Shown here: positions 31,391 through 39,392 of the stretch, in pieces | How the letters are laid out: each line of letters begins with the position of its first letter | Position numbering within the stretch: the first letter of the stretch is position 1 | Notes under the pieces: model-generated | The model's database searches: none | The model's input: only the letters and a program-made list of their open reading frames with translations | What the model was told of the DNA's origin: nothing | Source: Chloroflexota bacterium | GTDB lineage: Bacteria > Chloroflexota > Dehalococcoidia > JACQUA01 | NCBI GenBank assembly: GCA_016210565.1 | Contig: JACQUA010000222.1 | Span: forward strand, 1 to 64,000 | Direction: 5' to 3' | DNA: 64,000 bases | Program-made: the position numbers and the translations under genes

Positions 31391-33556
31391 TCATTGCAGC
31401 CAGTTGAAACTCGCATCCCTCAGTTGCACCCGGAACTGGGCGATGAACAGGGCATCGGACATGTCCAGCTTCTCTCCGGTGGTCGCCGTTTCCAGTTTGA
31501 CGCTGGCGCCGTTGATGATGTGCGTCAGGCTGGTATCCTCCCCGGCGCCCCGGATCCCCACCCGGAACTGGGCGATGAACAGGGCATCGGACATATCCAC
31601 CGCGCCATCGTTCCGCGCATTCCCCCGCCGCAGGGTGAACGTCTTGGTCCCGTCCGACGGGATGTTGTTCCCCCAGGCCCCGTCCAGCAGGCTGTTGAAG
31701 GACAGGACCAGACTATGGCTCACGGAGGAGGACCCTAGAATGCGCGGCGCCACCTGGGCCAGGGTCAGCGGGGCCTGCGGCGCCGCTCCAGTCTGGCTCG
31801 CCGAGACCCGCAGTATCCCCGAGGTAGCCGGCAGCGTGCCATAGACCGGCGCGGCAAACGGCGCCGGTCCCCTCACCGCCATGATGTTGATCCCGTTGCC
31901 GCCGGTCGTCGGCGGATAGCTGAGACTAAACTCGTAGCCTCCGATACCCCCCGGGGCCGGCATATCGGCGTCCGTCCCGGGATTGCGGATGCGGCTGACC
32001 TTGATGTCCAGGTAGGCGACGCCATCCGCGCCCTGAGTCTGCCCGAAGGCGGGGATGTGCTGGACCGGAAGTCCCAAAAACGAGGCCGGCCAGTCCTGAA
32101 CAGTGAAACTGGCGCTGGCCGTTTCGTTCGAGCTATCCCTGGCGGCCACCGAGTGATAGCCGGGTTCCTGTTGCTCGGGGACCACGAAACTGGCCGCGAA
32201 AGAGCCGTCGGCGCCGTTGGTCACAAACCCCGGGCTGGTCCGGAGGCCGGCGTCATTGAAAGCGAGGTCCACCGCCACCCCGCCATTGAAGCCACTGCCG
32301 GTGACGGCTACCGTGTCCCCCGGTATTCCATACTTCGGCGTCAACTGGATCACCGCAGCCCTGGCCACGGTGAGTTGCGCCGCGGCCATCCCGCCTCCGG
32401 CGTCCGTGGCGGTCGCCTCGTGCGCTCCGTACGAAACGCCGGCGGCCGGCACCGTGAACGAGGCCAGGAAAAGCCCGCTGGCATCGGTGGTGACCGCGGC
32501 AGGGCTGGTGGTCATGACAGCCCCGTCCAGTCTGACAGTCACGGCTGAAGTCGCGGCCAATCCCCTCCCCAGCATGTACACCGTCGCGCCGGGACCCGCA
32601 CGGTCCGGGACCAGACGCAACCCCCTGGCAACGCTGAAAGTCCCCATGCCCAGCAACGCCTGGGTGGTCACCACCGTGCCGGTCTTGAGTATTTGCGGAT
32701 GGGGATAAGTTGAATAGGGTAATACGGCGCCGGCGTACACCGCCGCCGAGCCACTGTTGATGTCAACGTTATACCTCCCCGCAGGGCCATCCGGGATGCG
32801 GAAGGTCGCCGTCCAGGCGCCGTTCGGATCGGCCGTGATGCCGGAAGCGACGACCCTGTTAACCATACCGCCGGCGCCGGTGAAATTGACGGTGATGCCG
32901 CTTTCCAGGCTGCCAAAGCCGGTCCCCCTGAGCGTCACGCCGGTCCCCGGGGGAGCGCTGCCGGCCGACAGGTCGAGATACGGCAGGACGTTGATCGCGT
33001 TGATTGCCGTGTCGTACCTGGTGTTGGGCGCCGGTGAATCCTTGAAGGGAAACCTGGTCCTGTATACGTAGACGCCCGAGGCCGGGTATTCAGCGCCCGC
33101 CGGCAGAAAGCCCGCAAAAGCGATGTTGAGATACGTCCCGGCCACTGGCTGCTGACCCCTCGCGGTGAACAGGGCGAAATTGATCGAACCCCGGACGTAA
33201 ACTTCGTGCAGGCCCGTACGGCGGTCCGGCATGATGAATGAAGCGCCCCAATTACCGTTGGCATCGGCCACGGCCATAGCCACGGCGCTGCCCGCGTCGG
33301 CAGGGACGGTCCAGTCCTTCTGGCCGTTGCTGCCGGCCAGCCAGATGGTGATGGGCTCGCCCGGCGACCAGCCCTGCCCATATGACCTCGTCCCGCTCAG
33401 GCCCACCGGCCTTCCTACGAGAGCATTCAAGGGGGCCAGCATTGTATATACCCCGGCGTCCGCAGCCCGGGCCGGTGGAGTGAAGATTGTCACGCCTCCC
33501 CCGGCGACAGCGACCAGAGCGATCAAGACTCTGATAAGCCTGTTCATTTCAAACAT
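31391..33556 (-). CDS. Secreted multi-domain repeat protein with dockerin-like C-terminus
   Basis: 721 residues with a signal peptide ending 'PPARAADA'. Several Ig-like/TIG-type domains follow, each with 'GxPGxxVxxxGxGF' openings ('GAPPGTGVTLRGTGFGSLES' pattern, 'KYGIPGDTVAVTGSGFNGG'). Next is a cohesin-like beta domain ('GGYEFSLSYPP'). The C-terminus has two copies of 'DMSDALFIAQFRV' preceded by acidic Ca-binding-type loops, resembling dockerin type I repeats. It probably works outside the cell, in adhesion or an assembled complex. It is a paralogue of the next gene, which lacks the last ~230 residues. No partner cohesin is visible elsewhere in the window. Confidence 0.75.
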   Translation of the reverse strand: MFEMNRLIRVLIALVAVAGGGVTIFTPPARAADAGVYTMLAPLNALVGRPVGLSGTRSYGQGWSPGEPITIWLAGSNGQKDWTVPADAGSAVAMAVADANGNWGASFIMPDRRTGLHEVYVRGSINFALFTARGQQPVAGTYLNIAFAGFLPAGAEYPASGVYVYRTRFPFKDSPAPNTRYDTAINAINVLPYLDLSAGSAPPGTGVTLRGTGFGSLESGITVNFTGAGGMVNRVVASGITADPNGAWTATFRIPDGPAGRYNVDINSGSAAVYAGAVLPYSTYPHPQILKTGTVVTTQALLGMGTFSVARGLRLVPDRAGPGATVYMLGRGLAATSAVTVRLDGAVMTTSPAAVTTDASGLFLASFTVPAAGVSYGAHEATATDAGGGMAAAQLTVARAAVIQLTPKYGIPGDTVAVTGSGFNGGVAVDLAFNDAGLRTSPGFVTNGADGSFAASFVVPEQQEPGYHSVAARDSSNETASASFTVQDWPASFLGLPVQHIPAFGQTQGADGVAYLDIKVSRIRNPGTDADMPAPGGIGGYEFSLSYPPTTGGNGINIMAVRGPAPFAAPVYGTLPATSGILRVSASQTGAAPQAPLTLAQVAPRILGSSSVSHSLVLSFNSLLDGAWGNNIPSDGTKTFTLRRGNARNDGAVDMSDALFIAQFRVGIRGAGEDTSLTHIINGASVKLETATTGEKLDMSDALFIAQFRVQLRDASFNWLQ

Positions 33557-33597
33557 CTCAGTGCCCTGGTACTACTACATCAGGTTCCGTAATTCAA

Positions 33598-33674
33598 ACC
33601 ACGAATAAACACGAATTGCCGCTAATGGGCATGTTTTGAATCGTTTCGTGTTCATCAGCGTCCATTCGTGGTTA
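33598..33674. repeat. Inverted repeat of the ACCACGAAT..ACACGAA class
   Basis: aaccacgaataaacacgaa at the left and ttcgtgttcatcagcgtccattcgtggtt at the right form an imperfect long palindrome between the paralogous genes. Confidence 0.7.
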
Positions 33675-33679
33675 CATCT

Positions 33680-35170
33680 TCACGGCACAGCCCGCACCGG
33701 CGGGGCCTGCACCGTAAAATCGGCGCTGTCGTTTTCACCGTACATATCGGTCGCCAGTATGCGGTGATATCCGGGCGCGGACCTCTCCGGCACCTGGAAA
33801 CTGGCCGTGAATGAACCGTCACCCGCGGTTATTACCGCCTCGGGCGTGGTCCTGAAGCTAGTACCATCGAAGCTGAAGTCCACCAGGGCCGAGCCGTTGA
33901 AGCCGCTGCCGGTGACCGCTATCGTATCGCCGGGTATCCCGTATTTCGGCGTCAACTGGATAATCGCCGACCTGGCCACCGTCAACTGGGCTGTGGCCGA
34001 GCCGCCCCCGGCGTCGGTGGCTGTAACCTCATGCGCTCCGTACGACACGCCCGTGGCCGGTACCGTGAACGAGCCCAGGAAGAAGGCGCCCACACCGGTG
34101 GTCAGGGCGGCAGGGTTGGTGGTCATGACCTGCTCGTCCAGCTTGATGGTCACTGCCGAAGTGGTGGCAAATCCTCTCCCCAGCAGGTATACCGTCGCGC
34201 CGGGCGCCGCTCTGTCCGGGATCAGACGCAATACCCTCGCCATATTGAAGCTTCTCGGCGTAAAGGCGCCGGTGGTGACGACCACGCCGCTTCTAACAGG
34301 CGGACCGGCGGAGACGACGGAAAGCACCGCCGCCCCTCCCGCGTTGACAATCATCCCATAGCTACCGGCAGGGCCATCGGGGACAACGAAGTTGGCCGTC
34401 CAGCTACCGTTGACGTCGGCGGCCATACCGGAGGCCACCACCCTGTCCACAGCAAACGGCGCGGGGCCGGGGCCGCTGAAGTTCAGCGTGATACCGCTTT
34501 CCAGGCTGCCAAAGCCGGCGCCCCTGGCCGTCACCACAGTCCCCGGCGGGCCGCTGCCGGTTGACAGGTCGACAGCAGGAACCACGTTGATGGTGTTAAC
34601 ATAGGTGTCCGCCCTGGACGAGGGCGGCGGTGAGCCTGCGGACGGGAACTTGGTCCTGATAACGCCATTGCCGTATTCAGCGCCCGGGGGCATGGCAATT
34701 GTGCCCACCGGGGCGCCGGAAGGTACCGGCGCCGGGTTGGTGTAGGCCCCAGCCACTGGCGTCGCGCCCCTGGCGGTAAACAGGGCGTAGTTGGTCGAAC
34801 CCTGGACGTAAATCTCGAAAAGGCCGGTCCGGCGGTCCGGCATGATGAATGAGACGCCCCAGTTCCCGTTGGCATCGGCTACGGCCGCGGCCACGACGGC
34901 GCCGGGATCCATCGGGACGGTCCAGTCCCGCTCGCCGTTGGCGTTCGCCAGCCAGATGGTCACGGATTCACCGGGGTTCCAACCACCACCGGGAAACCCC
35001 AGCCTTGTGCCACCCACCGACACCGGGCTGCCGACGGTGACGTTCAGCGGAGCCAGCGTGGTCTGCGCCCCGGCGTCGGCCGCCTGCGCCGGGCCCGGCG
35101 CGGTGAACACCATGGCCCCCACTGACCCGATCAAGAATGCCGCCATCAGCATGGAAACCAGCTTTTTCAT
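33680..35170 (-). CDS. Secreted Ig/TIG-like repeat protein
   Basis: 496 residues, signal peptide ending 'PAQAADA', AAAGGAGAG upstream of ATG. It is collinear with residues 1-490 of the downstream paralogue, sharing 'WTVP', 'FIMPDRRTGL', 'FGSLESGIT', 'SYGAHE.TATDAGGG' and 'IIQLTPKYGIPGDT', but has no cohesin-like or dockerin-like part. The pair arose by tandem duplication or by later loss of the C-terminus. Likely a surface or matrix protein. Confidence 0.75.
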   Translation of the reverse strand: MKKLVSMLMAAFLIGSVGAMVFTAPGPAQAADAGAQTTLAPLNVTVGSPVSVGGTRLGFPGGGWNPGESVTIWLANANGERDWTVPMDPGAVVAAAVADANGNWGVSFIMPDRRTGLFEIYVQGSTNYALFTARGATPVAGAYTNPAPVPSGAPVGTIAMPPGAEYGNGVIRTKFPSAGSPPPSSRADTYVNTINVVPAVDLSTGSGPPGTVVTARGAGFGSLESGITLNFSGPGPAPFAVDRVVASGMAADVNGSWTANFVVPDGPAGSYGMIVNAGGAAVLSVVSAGPPVRSGVVVTTGAFTPRSFNMARVLRLIPDRAAPGATVYLLGRGFATTSAVTIKLDEQVMTTNPAALTTGVGAFFLGSFTVPATGVSYGAHEVTATDAGGGSATAQLTVARSAIIQLTPKYGIPGDTIAVTGSGFNGSALVDFSFDGTSFRTTPEAVITAGDGSFTASFQVPERSAPGYHRILATDMYGENDSADFTVQAPPVRAVP

Positions 35171-35896
35171 CCTGCTACTCTCCTTTCTCTGTATCCCCCC
35201 TCCCGCAGGCTAAAGACCTGCGGCTACACCCCCGGGGGCACGGCATGCCGTGCCGCCACGGCGCTATCACCCTGAGCCTGCCGAAGGGTCTTTCGTCTCA
35301 ACCCAATCACCACCCCGAAAGATTCTTCGACTTCGCTCAGAATGACACCCAGGGGTACGGCCCACCATGGCCGCGCACATTGGCGGCAGGCTTCAACGCA
35401 CGCGGAGAGACCTGCCGGTACTCCGGGACAAATGACCAGCACTGGAAAACTGCTCAAATTTACATCCCGGCCACCCCCATTGTCAAGCAGGCCAGAACAC
35501 AGGCTGCAACTCAGACACTGGCAAACCCGTAGCGACACCCCTTGCGGGTGTCGAAAACCTGGCGCTCAGACGGGCACGACAGGGGTCCCGATGCATCGGG
35601 ATCGCTACGGGCGACCGATGCACCCGCCAGTGTCTGAGTTGCCGGGAGACAGGAGTCTTCAGTCCAGAGTCTTGAGTCCAGAGTCTGGAGTCTTGAGTCG
35701 AGTTCCGGTACCCCTGTCGTCGGCAAGCCACCGCCTGGCAGCAATCGCCCACAGCCGGGCGCCGCCGCGCGTGATATTCCGCGGACCGCGGCGCGGCACG
35801 GCTTGGGCGTTCGAGGGCACGCGGCACGGAGGGGCCTACTGGCTACCCGCTACTGGCTTCTTCTTCAATTTTCCTGAAATTTCACCGCCAAACATA
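35171..35896. repeat. Long gene-free stretch built of dispersed repeats
   Basis: In order: cgcaggctaaagacctgcg palindrome (about 35205-35225), a cggcatgccgtgccg hairpin, ctgagcctgccgaagggtct and gattcttcgacttcgctcagaatgac segments (35270-35347), a MITE-like element (35506-35642), and quasi-tandem AGTCTTGAGTCCAGAGTC units (35655-35702). No gene is supported. Confidence 0.7.
35506..35642. repeat. 137-bp MITE-like element with 17-bp inverted ends
   Basis: Perfect inverted termini GCAACTCAGACACTGGC (35506-35522) / GCCAGTGTCTGAGTTGC (35626-35642). Inside are the cgacaccccttgcgggtgtcg and tcccgatgcatcggga hairpins. A left-end copy with one mismatch lies at 56423-56439. Confidence 0.85.
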
Positions 35897-35925
35897 TTGC
35901 ACTACAGGGTGCATTATGATAATAT
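35897..35925 (+). promoter_or_regulatory. Promoter of the polyamine operon
   Basis: TTGCAC - 17 nt - TAATAT. The ~85-nt leader contains one AAGGAGGTGA site (35960-35969) followed by tiny frames (GTG..TTATGA and ATGATATGA), and a second AAGGAGG directly before the AdoMet decarboxylase ATG. Confidence 0.75.
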
Positions 35926-36012
35926 CCCAAAAAGTTCCCATATAAAACCGAGGCAAGACTAAGGAGGTGACGGCCTCGTTATGATATGAAATCCTGGTTC
36001 AAGGAGGTTTAA

Positions 36013-36522
36013 ATGCACCTTGTCATCGACGGGTATGGAAAGAATCCCGCCATCTTGGCTGACCGAAACGTTATTTACGACATCCTGGACACCTTTCCCG
36101 CTGAGATCGGGATGACCAAAATCGCACCTCCCTACGTGTTCCGCTACGTGGGGGCCAAACCCGAGGATTGGGGCATCTCCGGGCTCGTCCTTATCGCCGA
36201 GAGCCACATATCCGTCCATACTTTTGTCGATCGTTCCCTGGTCAACATCGATGTCTTCTCCTGCAAGGCCTTCGACGCCAAACAGGTGACCGAAATGCTG
36301 CAAGCGAAAATGCAGTTGACCCGCATCCGCAGCTATTTGCTGGACAGGGGTCTGGAGTATTGCGACCTCCCCATGACCATCTGCCAGCCCATCGCCGTGC
36401 CCGAACCCGCCACGGCCCAAACCGGCGGCAACGGGCAACACGCCAAAACGGGAGGGCGCGTGCAACGTGCCGCTACGGAATGCCTCGTACCATCCCGCCA
36501 GGTCAGACCCACCAAACCATGA
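36013..36522 (+). CDS. speD: S-adenosylmethionine decarboxylase (SpeD/SpeH type)
   Basis: 169 residues from ATG with AAGGAGG. The self-cleavage site is seen in 'IAESHISVHTFVDRS': cleavage before Ser would form the pyruvoyl cofactor and the two chains. 'VNIDVFSCKAFD' carries the conserved Cys/Asp region. The product, decarboxylated AdoMet, is the aminopropyl donor for polyamine synthesis. The class 1B core is about 120-130 residues; the extra ~40-residue tail ('GGRVQRAATECLVPSRQ') is translated from a gcgtgcaacgtgccgctacgg repeat and is probably adventitious. It overlaps the next gene by 4 nt. Confidence 0.9.
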   Translation: MHLVIDGYGKNPAILADRNVIYDILDTFPAEIGMTKIAPPYVFRYVGAKPEDWGISGLVLIAESHISVHTFVDRSLVNIDVFSCKAFDAKQVTEMLQAKMQLTRIRSYLLDRGLEYCDLPMTICQPIAVPEPATAQTGGNGQHAKTGGRVQRAATECLVPSRQVRPTKP

Positions 36523-37544
36523 AGAACCATTTCCAGAAACCTGTAGTCCCTTTTTCCGTTTCCACCCCCTGCACTACCGCCCAGCTCGTTCAGAAGATGG
36601 GCGGTACTTCTTTTCAGGCCCGGAACCTCGCCCGCGCGGTGGACATCTGGGCCGAGATGCTCAAAGGCGAAGTCACGATTTATTTCGGACTGACCGGCGC
36701 CATGATTCCCGCCGGGATGCGCCAGGTGATCGTCTTTTTGATTGAGAACCGCCTGATCGATTGCCTGGTCAGCACCGGCGCCAACCTCTACCACGACCTG
36801 CACGAGACGCTGGGCAACCCCCACTGGCAGGGCCGGCACGGGGTCAACGACAACGAGCTGGCGGCGGCCCGGGTTAACCGGATCTACGATGTCCTGCTCC
36901 CGGAAGACGATGTCGAGGCCGAGGAAGAGTTCATCATGGACTTCGCCGAAACCCTCGACCTGAAGAGGCCCTATACCACCAGGGAGTTTTTCAACGCCAT
37001 CGGCCACGAGCTGATCAAGAAGGGCAAGGGGGAGGGCATCCTCACCTCCGCCGCCAAAGCCAGCATGCCGGTCTATTGCCCCGCCATCGCCGATAGCGTC
37101 TACGGCACGGCCCTGGCCGGCGCCCAGGTGAAACGGGGCAAGCGCCTGCTTTTCGACGTGATCAAAGACGTGGTCGAGCTGACCCGCCTGGATACCCTTT
37201 CCAAAACCACCGGCGTCATCTTCGTCGGCGGCGGCACCCCGAAGAACTTCATCCAGCAGGCCGTCCTCTGCGGCTACCTGTTCGATAGGGAGCTGCCGGG
37301 CCACGACTACGCCATCCAGATCACCACCGACGCGCCGCAGTGGGGCGGACTGAGCGGCTGCACCTTCGAGGAGGCCCGTTCCTGGCGCAAGGTCAGCGAA
37401 AAGGCCATGACCTCCACGGTCTACTGCGAGGCCACGATAGCCCTCCCCCTCATCGTCTCCGCCGTCGCCGAAGGCTACCCCGAGGTCATCAAGAACAGGA
37501 AAAGGCCCACCTTCCAGATCGGGGAGGAGCTGGTCGTTTCGTGA
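36519..37544 (+). CDS. Deoxyhypusine synthase-like protein
   Basis: 341 residues starting ATGA-coupled to speD. Family motifs: 'GGTSFQARNLARAVDIWAEM', 'IYFGLTGAMIPAGMRQVI', 'STGANLYHD', 'VGGGTPKNFIQQ', 'AIQITTDAPQWGGLSGCTFE' and 'EEARSWRKVSEKA'. The last contains the Trp-x-Lys of the catalytic lysine that carries the aminobutyl group. Bacteria lack eIF5A, so the bacterial members are thought to act on small polyamines (homospermidine-synthase-like) or other acceptors. Its place between AdoMet decarboxylase and agmatinase supports polyamine chemistry. Full length for the family. Confidence 0.88.
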   Translation: MKNHFQKPVVPFSVSTPCTTAQLVQKMGGTSFQARNLARAVDIWAEMLKGEVTIYFGLTGAMIPAGMRQVIVFLIENRLIDCLVSTGANLYHDLHETLGNPHWQGRHGVNDNELAAARVNRIYDVLLPEDDVEAEEEFIMDFAETLDLKRPYTTREFFNAIGHELIKKGKGEGILTSAAKASMPVYCPAIADSVYGTALAGAQVKRGKRLLFDVIKDVVELTRLDTLSKTTGVIFVGGGTPKNFIQQAVLCGYLFDRELPGHDYAIQITTDAPQWGGLSGCTFEEARSWRKVSEKAMTSTVYCEATIALPLIVSAVAEGYPEVIKNRKRPTFQIGEELVVS

Positions 37545-37550
37545 AGACTA

Positions 37551-37760
37551 ATGTCATTCTGAGCGAAGACGAGCGAAGAGAGTCGGAGTCGAAGAATCCT
37601 TCGCTCCGTTCAGGACAAGTCCTTTGGCCGGTTCTCCCTCAGAGTTGATAGACCCTTCGACTTCCCCTTCGCTTCGCTCAGGGCTTCGGCTCTCCGAAAC
37701 GGAGCGTGCTCCGTTCCGAGAGTCCCGACGTGTCGGGACAGGGTGACATTTTCAGAGCAC
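37551..37760. repeat. Repeat block between polyamine genes
   Basis: tcattctgagcgaaga...gtcgaagaatcc and cccttcgact...cgcttcgctcaggg segments with hairpins tccgttccgaga and cccgacgtgtcggga. It separates two genes of an operon-like cluster without a visible promoter. Confidence 0.65.
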
Positions 37761-37790
37761 GTTCAGCCTTAAGGTTCGAGGAGGACCCGG

Positions 37791-38681
37791 TTGTTTCCTG
37801 ATGACTCCTTAGCCGGCCACTTTTACCCCCCCCGCAACTTCGGCGCCATCCCGGCCCCCTACGATGATTTCGAGAAGGCCAGGGTCGTCATTCTGCCGGT
37901 GCTGTACGATAGCACCACAGACTGGAAAAGCGGCTCGCGGGATGGGCCCAACGCCATCATCGATTCTTCCCAGTACATCGAACTGTATGACTACGAGCTG
38001 GACCGGGAGCCCTACAGGGTGGGCATCTACACGGCGCCGGAGGTCCAGCCCATGGTGAGCAGCCCCGAGGCGATGATTCAGAGGGTCTACGAGATCGTCA
38101 GGCATCTCAACGCCAGGGGCAAGATGGTGGCGATGCTGGGCGGCGAGCACTCCCTTTCTTTAGGCCCTATCCGCGCCCACGCCGAGACCCACCCCGATCT
38201 GACGGTATTGCAGCTTGACGCCCACACCGATTTGCGGGACGAATACCTGGGCACCCGGTCCGGACACGGGTCGATCATGCGACGGGCCCTGGAGCTTTGC
38301 CCCATCGTCCCCGCCGGCATCCGCAGCATGAGCGCCGACGAGAGGCTCTTCATCCAAGAGAAACGGCTGGAAGTATTCCACGCGGGCGCCGCCGGCCTCG
38401 GGCCGCAGGCGGTAAAGAAGATAGTCAGCCGTCTGAAGGACAAGGTTTACATCACGGTGGATGTGGATGTGTTCGACCTCGGACTGGTGAACGCCGTGGG
38501 CACCCCTGAGCCCGGCGGCCTGGGCTGGTACGAGGTTATTTCTCTGCTGGAAGCCGTGGCCGCTCAAAGGGAGGTGGTGGGGTTCGACGTGGTAGAACTA
38601 TGTCCCCGGGAAGGCACCTCGGCTTCGGCCTTCGTCATCGCCCGGCTGGTCTACAAGCTCATCGGACTCTGCTGCAAGTAG
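37791..38681 (+). CDS. speB: Agmatinase (ureohydrolase family)
   Basis: 296 residues from TTG 37791 with GAGGAGG 6 nt upstream. Ureohydrolase metal motifs: 'MLGGEHSLSLGP' (His), 'LQLDAHTDLRDEYLG' (Asp-x-His-x-x-Asp), 'GHGSIMRRALE', and 'YITVDVDVFDLGLVNAVGTP' (Asp-x-Asp), followed by 'EPGGLGWYEVI' and 'GFDVVELCP'. These bind two Mn2+ that activate water for guanidine hydrolysis. Agmatine to putrescine plus urea is the likely reaction given the AdoMet decarboxylase and deoxyhypusine-synthase-like neighbours. Guanidino-acid hydrolases share this fold and cannot be excluded. Confidence 0.88.
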   Translation: MFPDDSLAGHFYPPRNFGAIPAPYDDFEKARVVILPVLYDSTTDWKSGSRDGPNAIIDSSQYIELYDYELDREPYRVGIYTAPEVQPMVSSPEAMIQRVYEIVRHLNARGKMVAMLGGEHSLSLGPIRAHAETHPDLTVLQLDAHTDLRDEYLGTRSGHGSIMRRALELCPIVPAGIRSMSADERLFIQEKRLEVFHAGAAGLGPQAVKKIVSRLKDKVYITVDVDVFDLGLVNAVGTPEPGGLGWYEVISLLEAVAAQREVVGFDVVELCPREGTSASAFVIARLVYKLIGLCCK

Positions 38682-38683
38682 AG

Positions 38684-38796
38684 TTCCTCGAGTTCATTGA
38701 GTTATTGGGTTGTTGGGTTGTTGGGGTATTGAGTCAGTGGGCAGCCGGGCAGGGAGGGGAATCTTGGAATCTTCCAATTTTCTAATCTTGGAATCC
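38684..38796. repeat. Quasi-tandem GAGTT/GGGTTGTT and CTTGGAAT units
   Basis: gttcattgagttattgggttgttgggttgttggggtattgag, then gaatcttggaatcttcc...aatcttggaatcc. Same architecture as other intergenic runs, with a different unit. Confidence 0.65.
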
Positions 38797-38800
38797 CCAC

Positions 38801-38990
38801 ATGTCACAGTTTTGTCATATTATCGACGCTGATTTTATGACTTTGTTATTGACATTCTCGTACGATAGTGGAAGAAGAACTAGTTCTAAAGTACTAGTTC
38901 TTCCGCCGACGGTCCGGAGCCGGCGCTGAGGGCGAGGGGAAGTTTGGCCCCTTCCTCGCGTCTTGACGGTCCCGGTCTCCGGACCGTCAA
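38801..38990. promoter_or_regulatory. Dense regulatory or structured-RNA region upstream of the sensor kinase
   Basis: AT-rich part: ATGTCA (38801-38806) and GTCATA (38814-38819) are mirrored by TATGAC (38836-38841) and TGACAT (38850-38855) around one centre, giving four TGTCA-type boxes 11-12 bp apart on each side. Then GAAGAACTAGT (38874-38884) pairs with ACTAGTTCTTC (38893-38903). Then GACGGTCCGGAG (38908-38919) and TTGACGGTCC (38963-38972) both complement CTCCGGACCGTCAA (38977-38990), so two exclusive hairpins are possible. No gene lies within. Confidence 0.6.
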
Positions 38991-39295
38991 CGGCATTGCC
39001 GCCACCGAACGTCGCAGTTCGCCACATCCTGCTCACTTACACCCGGCAGCCCCGACACACCCGGTCAGTTTACCCCGGGTCGTTCATGAGAGCATCCCGA
39101 CAATCCAGCCCGCAATTTGCATTTTCCCCAATCCTGGTCAATAATAACTGGTAGGTGACCCGGATGGAGAAAGAATCATCTATGACCCCAGACGTAACTT
39201 ATCAAGACTAATACAAAAGCACTGATGTTGTCAGAATCCGTGTAGACAAATGTCAAGACGGGTTCCGTCGGTTTGTTCATTTTGTGATTTCGTCG
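38991..39295. other. Gene-free stretch before the sensor kinase promoter
   Basis: No credible coding sequence; small open frames here lack ribosome-binding sites and look like repeats or decayed DNA. Confidence 0.45.
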
Positions 39296-39324
39296 TTGGA
39301 ATTTGTTTGGTACTTGGGATATCT
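39296..39324 (+). promoter_or_regulatory. Possible promoter of the sensor kinase operon
   Basis: TTGGAA - 17 nt - ATATCT, about 70 nt upstream of the GTG start. Confidence 0.4.
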
Positions 39325-39392
39325 AATTTAGCATTGTTGTTGGGTTCGCGTCCCGATTTGTCTGAAGGACTCATCGGGACGGTGAATCCACC

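Noticed and set aside
36333-37304. 323-codon open frame antisense to the deoxyhypusine-synthase-like gene
   Set aside because: The plus-strand gene has clear family motifs; the antisense frame is Gly/Leu/Ala-rich, as expected in GC-rich DNA.
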